From Phycisphaerae bacterium (lineage in GTDB: Bacteria > Planctomycetota > Phycisphaerae > Sedimentisphaerales > Anaerobacaceae), in contig JAABXR010000057.1 in the NCBI GenBank assembly GCA_011776225.1, forward strand, positions 31,626 to 65,528: 33,903 bases of DNA, in the 5' to 3' direction. Of the stretch, positions 16,857 through 25,718 are shown in pieces. The notes beneath the pieces are model-generated. The model worked only from the letters and a program-made list of their open reading frames with translations, made no database searches and was not told where the DNA came from. Each line of letters begins with the position of its first letter. Positions within the stretch are counted from its first letter, which is position 1. A program made the position numbers and the translations under genes.

Positions 16857-19271
16857 ATGTGTGCCAAAGGTGGAAAAAAAAATAAAAAGTCCCCATCGCA
16901 CCGGGGAAAAAGCTTCAAAAGGCGCAAATCGAGGAGCCACTCGCAGACCAGGAAAAAAATCATTTCCGCTTCCAGGGGTAAGGAGAAACAAAAGGACAAA
17001 CGAGAACCGACTCGGAGACCGATATCCGCCCGGCGTCTCTGGCTTTTTCGTGTTCTTGCTCTTACTGTTATACCGGCTTTGCTTTTTTTATTACTGGAAT
17101 TGGGGCTGCGAATAGTTGGTTACGGTTTTCCTTCCGCCGCTATACTAAAATGCGAAGTTGATGGCCAAACGTTTCATTGTGACAACGTCAAATTTGGATG
17201 GCGTTTCTTTCCTCGAAACATCGCCCGGGAATTTGACCCATTCATATTCCCTGCGAAAAAGACGGAAGATACTTACCGGGTTTTTATACTCGGTGCCTCT
17301 GCGGCCAAGGGCGAACCGGATTCGGCATTTTGTTTTGGACGATTTCTTGAGGTAATGCTGCGCCAAGCGTATCCCGGGATAAATTTCGAAGTTATTACGG
17401 CGGCAACGGCGGCGATAAATTCTCATGCGGTCCTGGAAATTGCCGGTGATTGCGCACGTCACCAGCCGGATTTGTTTATTGTATACCTCGGTAACAACGA
17501 AGTTGTTGGGCCGTACGGTGCGGGAACCGTCTTTAGCCCGTTTTCGGGAAGCCTGTCTCTTATCCGCATGGGCATCGCACTTAAAACTACGAGGTTGGGG
17601 CAGCTTCTGACAAATCTTTTGGAATCAGTAGGCCCCAAAAAGAACATCCCCCAAGTATGGAGTGGTCTGGAAATGTTTCTCGAAAAGCAGGTGCGGCCTG
17701 AGGATGAGCGTTTGGAGACCGTTTACCGGCACTTTGAAAGAAATCTGAAAGATATTAGCCGTGTTGCTCGCGGGAGTGGTGCAAAGGTAATTTTTTGCAC
17801 GGTTGCAAGTAACTTAAAAGACTGTCCGCCGTTTGCTTCATTACATGAGCCGTCTCTTACGGAGATGAATGAGAAGAAGTGGGACAGGATTTACCAACAG
17901 GGGGTGACAAACGAAGAGGAAAATAAATATAGTGAGGCGGTGAAAAGCTACCTGGCTGCTGCTGCAATTGATGATTATTATGCTGACCTGCAGTTTCGTC
18001 TTGGCCGTTGTTATTGGGTAATGGGTGAATATGGCAAGGCCCGGGATAGATACATTCGTGCACGTGAGTTAGACACTCTTCGATTCCGCGCTGATAATCG
18101 AATCAATGAGACTATTTGCGCTGTTGCAGGCGACAAAACCGAGGAAGGTGTTTACCTTACAGATACGGTTAAGATATTCGAGAAGAACAGTCCCCATGAT
18201 ACCACCGGGCAAGAGTTGTTTTATGAGCATGTACATTTAAATATCAAAGGCACATATCTGCTGTCTAAAACAATTTTCGAGCAGGTGGAACAGATTTTAC
18301 CTGGTTATATAAAACGGCGTAAGGAAAGTGAGCGTCCATTGTTGACAGAGGCGCAGTACGTCCAGCACCTTGCCTACACCGACTGGGACCGGTACATAAT
18401 TACAGAAAAGGTTCTCAACGGATTTATCAGGAATGCTCCGTTTACCAACCAGCTTTACCACGAGGAGCATGTCAAACAAGTGGAGCAGACGGTCACTGCC
18501 CTAAAAGCTGATTTAACAGTAGATGTTCTTCAGGAAGCAGCCGCCCAATATCGGCGTGCGATTCAAGACGACGGCCGGGATTGGCACCTGCATTATAAAT
18601 ATGGCAAGTTATTAACGGAAGACTTCAAAGACTACCGGGCGGCTGCTGAACAGTATCGTTTGGTACAGGAATATTTCCCACATTCCTATACAGGGTACAA
18701 TGCACTGGGAAATGTATTACGCGGAATGGGTGACCTTGATGGAGCTATCGATCAGTATCTAAAGACAATAAAAATCAATCCCGTTTGTGCCGAGGCATAT
18801 CGCTATTTAGGATGGGCATACAAGCAGAAGGGCAAGGTGGATAAAGCCATAGAACATTACTCTCAGTCAATACGGATAGTACCGACTAATCCTAATGTAT
18901 ATTTTAGCCTGGGGCTGATATATCAAGGCCAGGAAAGGTTAGATGAGGCTGTTGAATATTATCGTCAGGCCCTTCGGCTAAAGCAGGACTATGCAAAGGC
19001 CTGTAACAACCTGGCATTAGCGCTGTACCAACAAGGCAAACTCGACGAGGCGATCAAAACATATCGTCAGGGACTGCTTCTCACACCGAATTCCCTTGAT
19101 TTGCACCATAATCTGGCTGTTCTTCTGAATAAGCAGGGGCTCAGGGATGAGGCGATCAAGGAATTTCGCGCAGCTTTAAGGATAGATCCGAATTCGGCCA
19201 AAACGCGTAGAGCACTGGAAGCTACGTTGAAAAGCGACCGTAAAGGCATAAAAGCGCCGAAGCTTAATTGA
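16857..19271 (+). CDS. Membrane-anchored SGNH/GDSL-like hydrolase with TPR repeats
   Basis: Basic N-terminus, one TM segment, RVFILGASAAKG (block I), VYLGNNEVVGP (block III), FYEHVHLNIKGTYLL (C-terminal His block); TPR units inside and after the SGNH domain. Confidence 0.85.
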   Translation: MCAKGGKKNKKSPSHRGKSFKRRKSRSHSQTRKKIISASRGKEKQKDKREPTRRPISARRLWLFRVLALTVIPALLFLLLELGLRIVGYGFPSAAILKCEVDGQTFHCDNVKFGWRFFPRNIAREFDPFIFPAKKTEDTYRVFILGASAAKGEPDSAFCFGRFLEVMLRQAYPGINFEVITAATAAINSHAVLEIAGDCARHQPDLFIVYLGNNEVVGPYGAGTVFSPFSGSLSLIRMGIALKTTRLGQLLTNLLESVGPKKNIPQVWSGLEMFLEKQVRPEDERLETVYRHFERNLKDISRVARGSGAKVIFCTVASNLKDCPPFASLHEPSLTEMNEKKWDRIYQQGVTNEEENKYSEAVKSYLAAAAIDDYYADLQFRLGRCYWVMGEYGKARDRYIRARELDTLRFRADNRINETICAVAGDKTEEGVYLTDTVKIFEKNSPHDTTGQELFYEHVHLNIKGTYLLSKTIFEQVEQILPGYIKRRKESERPLLTEAQYVQHLAYTDWDRYIITEKVLNGFIRNAPFTNQLYHEEHVKQVEQTVTALKADLTVDVLQEAAAQYRRAIQDDGRDWHLHYKYGKLLTEDFKDYRAAAEQYRLVQEYFPHSYTGYNALGNVLRGMGDLDGAIDQYLKTIKINPVCAEAYRYLGWAYKQKGKVDKAIEHYSQSIRIVPTNPNVYFSLGLIYQGQERLDEAVEYYRQALRLKQDYAKACNNLALALYQQGKLDEAIKTYRQGLLLTPNSLDLHHNLAVLLNKQGLRDEAIKEFRAALRIDPNSAKTRRALEATLKSDRKGIKAPKLN

Positions 19272-19284
19272 CTTTTCAACGGTA

Positions 19285-19494
19285 TTAGAAGAGCGGATAA
19301 ATAAAAGGTGCGATAGCTGAACCACACAGCAGCACGAGCAAACCTAACAGAAGCAATATAATCAGTATAGGCAGGAGCCACCACTTTTTATTGTGTTTGA
19401 GGAAGTACCAAAACTCTGCGAGAAAGGAGGGTCGTTGTTCTTTGGCAAGTTTGCTGAATTCACTGCTTTTGTTCTTTCGGGAATGTTTAGACAT
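19285..19494 (-). CDS. DUF5989-type small membrane protein
   Basis: SFLAEFWYFLKHNKKWWLLPILIILLLLGLLVLLCGSAIAPFIYPLF matches the short single-TM protein typically found beside carbamoyltransferase/SxtJ genes. Confidence 0.85.
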   Translation of the reverse strand: MSKHSRKNKSSEFSKLAKEQRPSFLAEFWYFLKHNKKWWLLPILIILLLLGLLVLLCGSAIAPFIYPLF

Positions 19495-19512
19495 CTATAA
19501 TCTCCAATTCTT

Positions 19513-19932
19513 TCAGAACTGGTGGAAATAACGGTCAAGGTTTTCGGGTGGTCGTCGGGCAATCCAATAACTGTTCGTATTGAAATCAAACTTGCGGCCA
19601 AGCGAATCACGGCCCATCAAGCGAAAGAGAAGCCCGAGCGGTGTCAGCAGCATAAAGTAAAACATCGCCATCAATGTGAAACTGACCACACAACCAATCG
19701 GCATAGTCAACAGTATTAAACCAAGATAAATCCCCCTTGTTACTTTTAAGGAAATCAAACTGCTTATAAAGATAATAAGACCGACGAAAAAGATTGCTGC
19801 CGCCCATTGAATCCCAAGTCCCTTCAGTACGTAAAGAAACGAGGCGATAAGGGCCGATGCAATCAGGGAAATTATGCCAAACTTACGCAGTTCTTTGTGA
19901 TCGGGATTCCAGTTTATTTTCATTAGTGACAT
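19513..19932 (-). CDS. SxtJ-family membrane protein
   Basis: Three to four hydrophobic segments and 'MLLTPLGLLFRLMGRDSLGRKFDFNTNSYWIAR', typical of SxtJ-type proteins; sits between DUF5989 and carbamoyltransferase genes. Confidence 0.85.
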   Translation of the reverse strand: MSLMKINWNPDHKELRKFGIISLIASALIASFLYVLKGLGIQWAAAIFFVGLIIFISSLISLKVTRGIYLGLILLTMPIGCVVSFTLMAMFYFMLLTPLGLLFRLMGRDSLGRKFDFNTNSYWIARRPPENLDRYFHQF

Positions 19933-19950
19933 CTAAGCTTGTCTCCATGT

Positions 19951-21786
19951 TTAATCCGGCTCAAATCGGGCTTTGTATTCGTCTATCTCGTGCTGTTTGG
20001 CTTGCGGCTGTTCTTCCTTGTAAAGAAGATGGTTTTCCATGACTAAAACATCCATATTGGTTGCCATAAAACAACGGTAGGCGTCCTCCGGAGAGCAGAC
20101 AATTGGCTCGCCGCGAATATTAAAACTTGTGTTAATAATCACCGGGCAACCGGTCTTGGCCTTAAACAAACTCATCAGACGATGCAGTTTCGGATGACGC
20201 TGCAAGTCGACAGTCTGGATGCGCGCCGAGTAATCCACGTGCGTGACGGCCGGTACAATACTTAGTGTGACCTTCATTTTATCAAGTCCTTCCAGCGATG
20301 TAAGCGGCACGTCCGGCGGAAGGCGTTTTTCCTTTCGAACATCGGCAACTAACAGCATGTACGGGCTGTCTTCTTCGTCGCGCATCTCAAAATAATCTTT
20401 CACATCTTCCCGCAGAACGCACGGGGCGAAAGGGCGAAAAGACTCGCGGAACTTGATCTTGCGGTTCATTACCGATTGCATTTTCTTGCTTCGTGCATCG
20501 CCGATTATGCTTCGGTTACCCAGGGCGCGTGGACCAAATTCCATGCGTCCCTGGAACCAGCCGATTACTTTCTCCTGGTTGATCGAATCTACAACCTTGT
20601 CAATCCATTGCTGCTGGTCGGTATAGCAGTGATACCTGGCATTAACAGAGTCAAGGAACCGGCGGATTTGCTCGTCACTATAAGCGGGTCCGAGCAGGGA
20701 GGCCCGTTGTTTATCCAGGCCGTTGGTTTTACGCTCGTTGTCCAGCAATTGATACCATACAAACAATGCCGCCCCCAGCGCGCCGCCGGCATCTCCGGCT
20801 GCGGGCTGAATCCAGATGTTCTCGAATGGTCCTTCCCGCAGGATCCGGCCGTTGCCGACGCAGTTTAAGGCTACGCCGCCTCCGAGTGTCAGGTTTTTCA
20901 TTCCGGTCTGGTCATGGACGTGTTTGGCTGCACGAAGCGTAACCTCCTCGGTAACTGCCTGTATCGAGGCTGCGATGTCCATCTCTCGCTGAGTCAGCGG
21001 CGATTCGGACTTCCGCGGAGGTCCGCCAAAAAGCTTGTTGAATTTGGAGCCTGTCATCACGGTTTTGTGACAGTAAGGCAGGTATGACATATCCAAACGA
21101 AATGATCCATCATCTTTAAGGTCGATCAGCTTGTCCATTATAAGGTCATAATACTTCGGCTCGCCATATGGGGCCAGGCCCATCATTTTGTATTCGCCCG
21201 AGTTGACGCGGAAGCCGGTAAAGTATGTGAAAGCCGAATAAAGAAGCCCAAGCGAATGAGGAAACTGCATCACGTGCGTCAGTTCGATTTTGTTACCGCG
21301 GCCGATCCCGAAACTGCCCGTAGCCCATTCACCGACTCCGTCCATAGTGAGAATGGCAGCTTCATCAAAAGGGGAAGGGAAAAAGGCGCTGGCGGCGTGG
21401 GATTCGTGGTGCTCGGTAAAAACATAACGGCCCTTATAGCTATTGTTGAGGGCTTTATCCATTTCACGAGGCAGATGCAGCTTGTGTCGCAGCCACAAAG
21501 GCATACCCATCAGGAATTGCCTAAAGCCCCGCGGGGCATAACCAATATAGGTTTCGAGCAGCCTTTCGAACTTTAGAAGCGGCTTCTCATAGAACACAAC
21601 ATGATCGAGCTGCTCAGCGGTGAGCCCGCCTGCTTCGAGGCAGTACCGGACCGCATCCGACGGGAATCGGTTATCGTGCTTCTTTCGGGTGAATCGTTCC
21701 TCCTGAGCGGCGGCGATGATTTCGCCGTCACGGACAAGTGCCGCAGCGCTGTCATGGTAAAAAGCCGATATTCCTAAAATATTCAT
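19951..21786 (-). CDS. Carbamoyltransferase (NodU/CmcH family)
   Basis: MNILGISAFYHDSAAALVRDGEIIAAAQEERFTRKKHD, HHESHAASAFFPSPF, TMDGVGEW, GGVALNCVGNGRI, GRMEFGPRALGNRSI, TSFNIRGEPIVCSPEDA. Confidence 0.96.
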   Translation of the reverse strand: MNILGISAFYHDSAAALVRDGEIIAAAQEERFTRKKHDNRFPSDAVRYCLEAGGLTAEQLDHVVFYEKPLLKFERLLETYIGYAPRGFRQFLMGMPLWLRHKLHLPREMDKALNNSYKGRYVFTEHHESHAASAFFPSPFDEAAILTMDGVGEWATGSFGIGRGNKIELTHVMQFPHSLGLLYSAFTYFTGFRVNSGEYKMMGLAPYGEPKYYDLIMDKLIDLKDDGSFRLDMSYLPYCHKTVMTGSKFNKLFGGPPRKSESPLTQREMDIAASIQAVTEEVTLRAAKHVHDQTGMKNLTLGGGVALNCVGNGRILREGPFENIWIQPAAGDAGGALGAALFVWYQLLDNERKTNGLDKQRASLLGPAYSDEQIRRFLDSVNARYHCYTDQQQWIDKVVDSINQEKVIGWFQGRMEFGPRALGNRSIIGDARSKKMQSVMNRKIKFRESFRPFAPCVLREDVKDYFEMRDEEDSPYMLLVADVRKEKRLPPDVPLTSLEGLDKMKVTLSIVPAVTHVDYSARIQTVDLQRHPKLHRLMSLFKAKTGCPVIINTSFNIRGEPIVCSPEDAYRCFMATNMDVLVMENHLLYKEEQPQAKQHEIDEYKARFEPD

Positions 21787-22060
21787 GCTCTTTTTCCGTT
21801 TATATCAACAACTGCGGTACAATTATAAACTATATCGGCCAAAACTCAAAGAGCAGTGAAATATCAGGAATAACACCCAAAAAAGCTGATTTGGCCTTAC
21901 AAAAGAACATGTGAGGGATTTTTTCACGGCAAATTTTGGCTTTAGGCTTGCATTTCTCCTGAAAAAACGTAATATGTGTCGAATTGTCAATTTTTAGCCT
22001 TATATCGTTGTTTATCGTACGGAAGATGAACAACGAGATGAAAAATTAGGAGTATGTTGG

Positions 22061-22327
22061 ATGTCAAGAGTATGTCATTTTACGGGTAAACGAACGGTGG
22101 CCGGCAGAAGTATCGCCCGGCGTGGTAAGGCAAAGCGACTCGGTGGGGTCGGCAGGAAGGTTACCGGAATTACCAAGAGGAAGTTTAAGCCCAATATACA
22201 AAGAGTCCGGGCGGTTATTGACGGTAAAGTATGCAGAATCAAGGTTTCTGCCAAGGCTATTCGTATGGGGCTCATTGAAAAACCGCCCAAGCGAAATTAC
22301 AAACCCGCCGAGAATGTAAGCGATTAA
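22061..22327 (+). CDS. rpmB: Large ribosomal subunit protein bL28
   Basis: MSRVCHFTGKRTVAGRSIARRGKAKR...KRKFKPNIQRVRAVIDGKVCRIKVSAKAIRMG. Confidence 0.93.
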   Translation: MSRVCHFTGKRTVAGRSIARRGKAKRLGGVGRKVTGITKRKFKPNIQRVRAVIDGKVCRIKVSAKAIRMGLIEKPPKRNYKPAENVSD

Positions 22328-22355
22328 CATAATCTTATTATAGTTGGAAACCATC

Positions 22356-22385
22356 AAAAGCGAGGCGGGTTACGCCTCGCTTTTT
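22356..22385 (+). terminator. Rho-independent terminator after rpmB
   Basis: aaaagcgaggcg-ggtta-cgcctcgctttttg; 12-bp perfect stem including A/T tracts, ends 17 nt before the gatC ATG. Confidence 0.9.
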
Positions 22386-22401
22386 GTTTTGGCAGGATAA
22401 A

Positions 22402-22710
22402 ATGGCGGAAAAAATTGACGAAAAGCAGGTGAGGAAGGTTGCGAAGTTGTCCCGTCTTGAATTGACCGAGGCCGAAGTCGCTGAATTCACCGGCCAGTTG
22501 AGCGCCATCCTCGGCTACGTGGAAAAAATGAATGAGCTGGACACTACCGGTGTTGAACCTCTTGCACATTGCCTGCCAATCAGCAATGTTCTTCGCGAAG
22601 ATTCGGTCAAAGAATCGCTCGGAACCGAAAAGGCATTAGCCAACGCGCCGCAGCGGGACGAGGAATTTTTCAAAGTGCCGAAAATACTGGATGATACATC
22701 CGGTGCTTAG
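22402..22710 (+). CDS. gatC: Asp-tRNA(Asn)/Glu-tRNA(Gln) amidotransferase subunit GatC
   Basis: DEKQVRKVAKLSRLELTEAEVAEFTGQLSAILGYVEKMNELDTTGVEPLAHCLPISNVLREDSV...FKVPKILD. Start set at the ATG 22402, downstream of the terminator, rather than the ORF-track 22384. Confidence 0.94.
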   Translation: MAEKIDEKQVRKVAKLSRLELTEAEVAEFTGQLSAILGYVEKMNELDTTGVEPLAHCLPISNVLREDSVKESLGTEKALANAPQRDEEFFKVPKILDDTSGA

Positions 22711-22745
22711 AAGTTGTTATAAAACAAATTCGGAGGTATTTAACA

Positions 22746-23510
22746 ATGAAAGCAATTCGATTAGTATGTTTAATTTTTTTAGCATTGTTTTTGGTTGGTT
22801 GTGGTCAGATGGAGAAAAACAAGATGGCATCTAATCCTGTTCTGGCGCCGGGTCAGCACTCTCAGTCATTTGAAAAGACCATTACGAAGAGTTTAAGCTG
22901 TGAATACTTGTTATTTTTGCCCGATGAATATAGCAAAAAACAGGACTGGCCTTTGATCCTGTTTCTTCACGGTGCCGGTGAACGCGGCAGCAACTTGGAG
23001 AAGGTAAAGGTACACGGTCCGCCTAAGATAGTGGAAAAACAAAAAGATTTTCCCTTTATCGTAATCTCGCCCCAGTGCCCCGAGGATGACTGGTGGACAG
23101 ATAAAATTGAGGTGCTTATAAATCTGCTGGATGATATCGTAGCCGGGTATAATGTAGACAAGGAGCGAATTTATCTGACGGGCCTTAGTATGGGTGGTTA
23201 CGGCTCGTGGGCTTTGGCGGCTGAATACCCCAAACGTTTTGCCGCTGTAGCACCAATCTGTGGAGGGGGTAATCGCATCATGGCGTTCAGGCTCAAGGAC
23301 TTGCCTGTTTGGGCCTTTCACGGGGCGAAAGATAAGGTTGTCCCATTGAAACAATCCGAGGAAATGGTCAATGCGATTAAGGCCCGTGGCGGAAACGCTA
23401 AATTGACTGTTTATCCCGATGCCGGCCATGATTCCTGGACAGAGACCTACAATAATGAAGAACTCTATGAATGGTTTCTTAAGCACAGCATAGCAGATAA
23501 CACGAAATGA
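22746..23510 (+). CDS. Lipoprotein alpha/beta-hydrolase (putative esterase)
   Basis: Lipobox LVGC; LILFLHGAGERGSN oxyanion region, TGLSMGGYGSW nucleophile elbow (GLSMGG), YPDAGHDSW catalytic His. Confidence 0.88.
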   Translation: MKAIRLVCLIFLALFLVGCGQMEKNKMASNPVLAPGQHSQSFEKTITKSLSCEYLLFLPDEYSKKQDWPLILFLHGAGERGSNLEKVKVHGPPKIVEKQKDFPFIVISPQCPEDDWWTDKIEVLINLLDDIVAGYNVDKERIYLTGLSMGGYGSWALAAEYPKRFAAVAPICGGGNRIMAFRLKDLPVWAFHGAKDKVVPLKQSEEMVNAIKARGGNAKLTVYPDAGHDSWTETYNNEELYEWFLKHSIADNTK

Positions 23511-23526
23511 CAGGTGATGTTCGCAG

Positions 23527-24987
23527 ATGGAAAATCTGAGTGCCATACAATTGCGTGACAAGATAGCCGCCGGCGAGGTTAGCAGCGTTGAAGCAAACGA
23601 GGCTATTTTTAAGAATATAGAGGAACGGGAGCCGGTCGTCGGTGCTTACATCAGCACTTACCGAGACAACGCGCTGGAAAAAGCGGCAGAAATTGATAAA
23701 CGGCTAACTGCCGGTGAGCCGACAGGGGAATTGGCGGGCGTTCCGGTTGCGGTCAAAGATAATATGTGTACAACTTTTGGGGCTACAACCTGCGCTTCGA
23801 AGATATTAGAGAACTTCCACGCACCTTACAACGCCACGGCCGTCGAAAAGCTCATCTCTGCTGATGCGGTAATAGTGGGCAAAACGAACATGGATGAGTT
23901 TGCTATGGGTTCGAGCACGGAGAATTCCGGCTTAAAGAAAACAGTAAATCCATGGGACAATACCCGTGTAACAGGCGGAAGCAGCGGCGGTTCGGCTGCC
24001 GCGGTGGCGGGGGGGCTGTGTTTTGCTGCGCTTGGTTCAGATACGGGCGGCTCTATTCGCCAGCCCGCCAGTTTCTGCGGAGTGGTGGGGTTAAAGCCAA
24101 CGTATGGCAGGGTCTCGCGATTTGGACTTGTAGCGTACGGTTCGAGCTTAGACCAAATCGGGCCGATTACCAGCACGGTAACCGACTCGGCCTTGATGTT
24201 GAATGTTATAGCAGGCCATGATTCCAGAGACAGCACCAGTGTCGACGAAACAATTGCCCCTGTGTGTGATTATCTTGAAAAACTCGATGAGCCGTTAGAG
24301 AAACTTAAAATAGCAGTTGTGCCGGAATTCAACGTGGGAGCTGAGGAGCAGGTCCAAAAGGCCCTGACTGATGCCATAGATATTTATAAAACACTTGGGG
24401 CCGAAGTCATAGAAATAAACATGCCTCATCTGGATTACGCAATTGCCGCCTACTACGTCATAGCTACCGCCGAGGCATCGAGCAATTTGGCACGGTATGA
24501 CGGTGTGCATTACGGCCATCGAAGTGAAAAAGCTGATGATTATATAGAAATATACTCGAAATCCCGGGCTGAGGCATTTGGTCAGGAAGTCAAAAGGCGA
24601 ATAATGCTGGGAACCTATGCGTTATCGAGCGGTTATTATGATGCTTATTATTTGAAAGCGCTCAAGGTCAGAAATTTGATACGGGCCGATTTTACCAAAG
24701 CTTTTGAAAAGTGCGAGGCCATCTTAATGCCGGTTTCACCTACGGCCGCTTTCAAAATCGGCGAAAAAGTTGACGATCCGCTGAAAATGTACCTTTCGGA
24801 TATTTATACAATAGCAGCAAATCTGGCGGGGATACCGGGCATCAGCATTCCATGTGGATTCGATGATAATGACCTGCCAATCGGCCTGCAAATTCTTTCG
24901 CCGGCCTTTACGGAAGATAAGCTCTTACGAATAGCAAGAATGTTCGAAAAAGAAACGGATTATCATAGAAAGCGGCCTGACTTTTAG
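23527..24987 (+). CDS. gatA: Asp-tRNA(Asn)/Glu-tRNA(Gln) amidotransferase subunit GatA
   Basis: Amidase signature: GVPVAVKDNMCT, NPWDNTRVTGGSSGGSAAAVAGG, GSDTGGSIRQPASFCGVVGLKPTYGRVSRFGLVAYGSSLDQIGP. Confidence 0.97.
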   Translation: MENLSAIQLRDKIAAGEVSSVEANEAIFKNIEEREPVVGAYISTYRDNALEKAAEIDKRLTAGEPTGELAGVPVAVKDNMCTTFGATTCASKILENFHAPYNATAVEKLISADAVIVGKTNMDEFAMGSSTENSGLKKTVNPWDNTRVTGGSSGGSAAAVAGGLCFAALGSDTGGSIRQPASFCGVVGLKPTYGRVSRFGLVAYGSSLDQIGPITSTVTDSALMLNVIAGHDSRDSTSVDETIAPVCDYLEKLDEPLEKLKIAVVPEFNVGAEEQVQKALTDAIDIYKTLGAEVIEINMPHLDYAIAAYYVIATAEASSNLARYDGVHYGHRSEKADDYIEIYSKSRAEAFGQEVKRRIMLGTYALSSGYYDAYYLKALKVRNLIRADFTKAFEKCEAILMPVSPTAAFKIGEKVDDPLKMYLSDIYTIAANLAGIPGISIPCGFDDNDLPIGLQILSPAFTEDKLLRIARMFEKETDYHRKRPDF

Positions 24988-25038
24988 ATTTAAGCCATAG
25001 AAGCACAGAGGGAATATAGTCGTTAGGAATGAGAAATA

Positions 25039-25668
25039 ATGAACATACCATTTGAATTGAAACTTATCGACCAGTATTGGTTGCCAGTTTCCGAATCTTC
25101 TTCGAGAGATCCAAATGGATGCCCTGAAGACACAACAAGTCATGGGAAAATAGAACTGTGCATCAATGGACAAGATATTTCTGGTTGTGATAACCAAGAT
25201 ACCGACTACGGGATAAACCAGTCAGCAGTTAAACTTTTACAAACGGTTTTTATTGATCATGATCTTGATAAGACTTCACCTTTGTTCTTTCATGGATGTA
25301 GTATTTTGGGTACGTGCCCAAATTGTATCATTGATTTTAAAGTGAACCATATATCGGATGATAAGGTTGTTTTGGATCATTTTTATGTTAGTGGGAGCCA
25401 AAAAGGTGGCGATTCGATGAGTTTTTATGATAAAAGTGTATGTCTATCTAATATTGAGTATGCTAAGGCGATCTTATCGTTTGCCCGTAAAGCTCTTGAG
25501 TTTCTTCCTATAGACAAAAAGAGTCCTGGTCTCGAGCATGAGGTTGAATACTATAAGCAGTTAAGGATTGAACACAAAGAACTTATTTCACTTGTAGAAA
25601 AGTATTTGCAGGAGTGTAGTATTTCGCAGGCAATGAAAGAAAGAGCAGCTTCTTTTGAAGTTGTTTAG
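25039..25668 (+). CDS. Hypothetical protein, 209 aa, between gatA and gatB
   Basis: Intact ORF with no overlapping better candidate; sequence looks AT-richer than neighbours; no family recognised. Confidence 0.65.
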   Translation: MNIPFELKLIDQYWLPVSESSSRDPNGCPEDTTSHGKIELCINGQDISGCDNQDTDYGINQSAVKLLQTVFIDHDLDKTSPLFFHGCSILGTCPNCIIDFKVNHISDDKVVLDHFYVSGSQKGGDSMSFYDKSVCLSNIEYAKAILSFARKALEFLPIDKKSPGLEHEVEYYKQLRIEHKELISLVEKYLQECSISQAMKERAASFEVV

Positions 25669-25718
25669 TGGATTAAAGCGCCAACTTATAGCTAAAAATA
25701 TTTGTTAAGAAAAAACAG

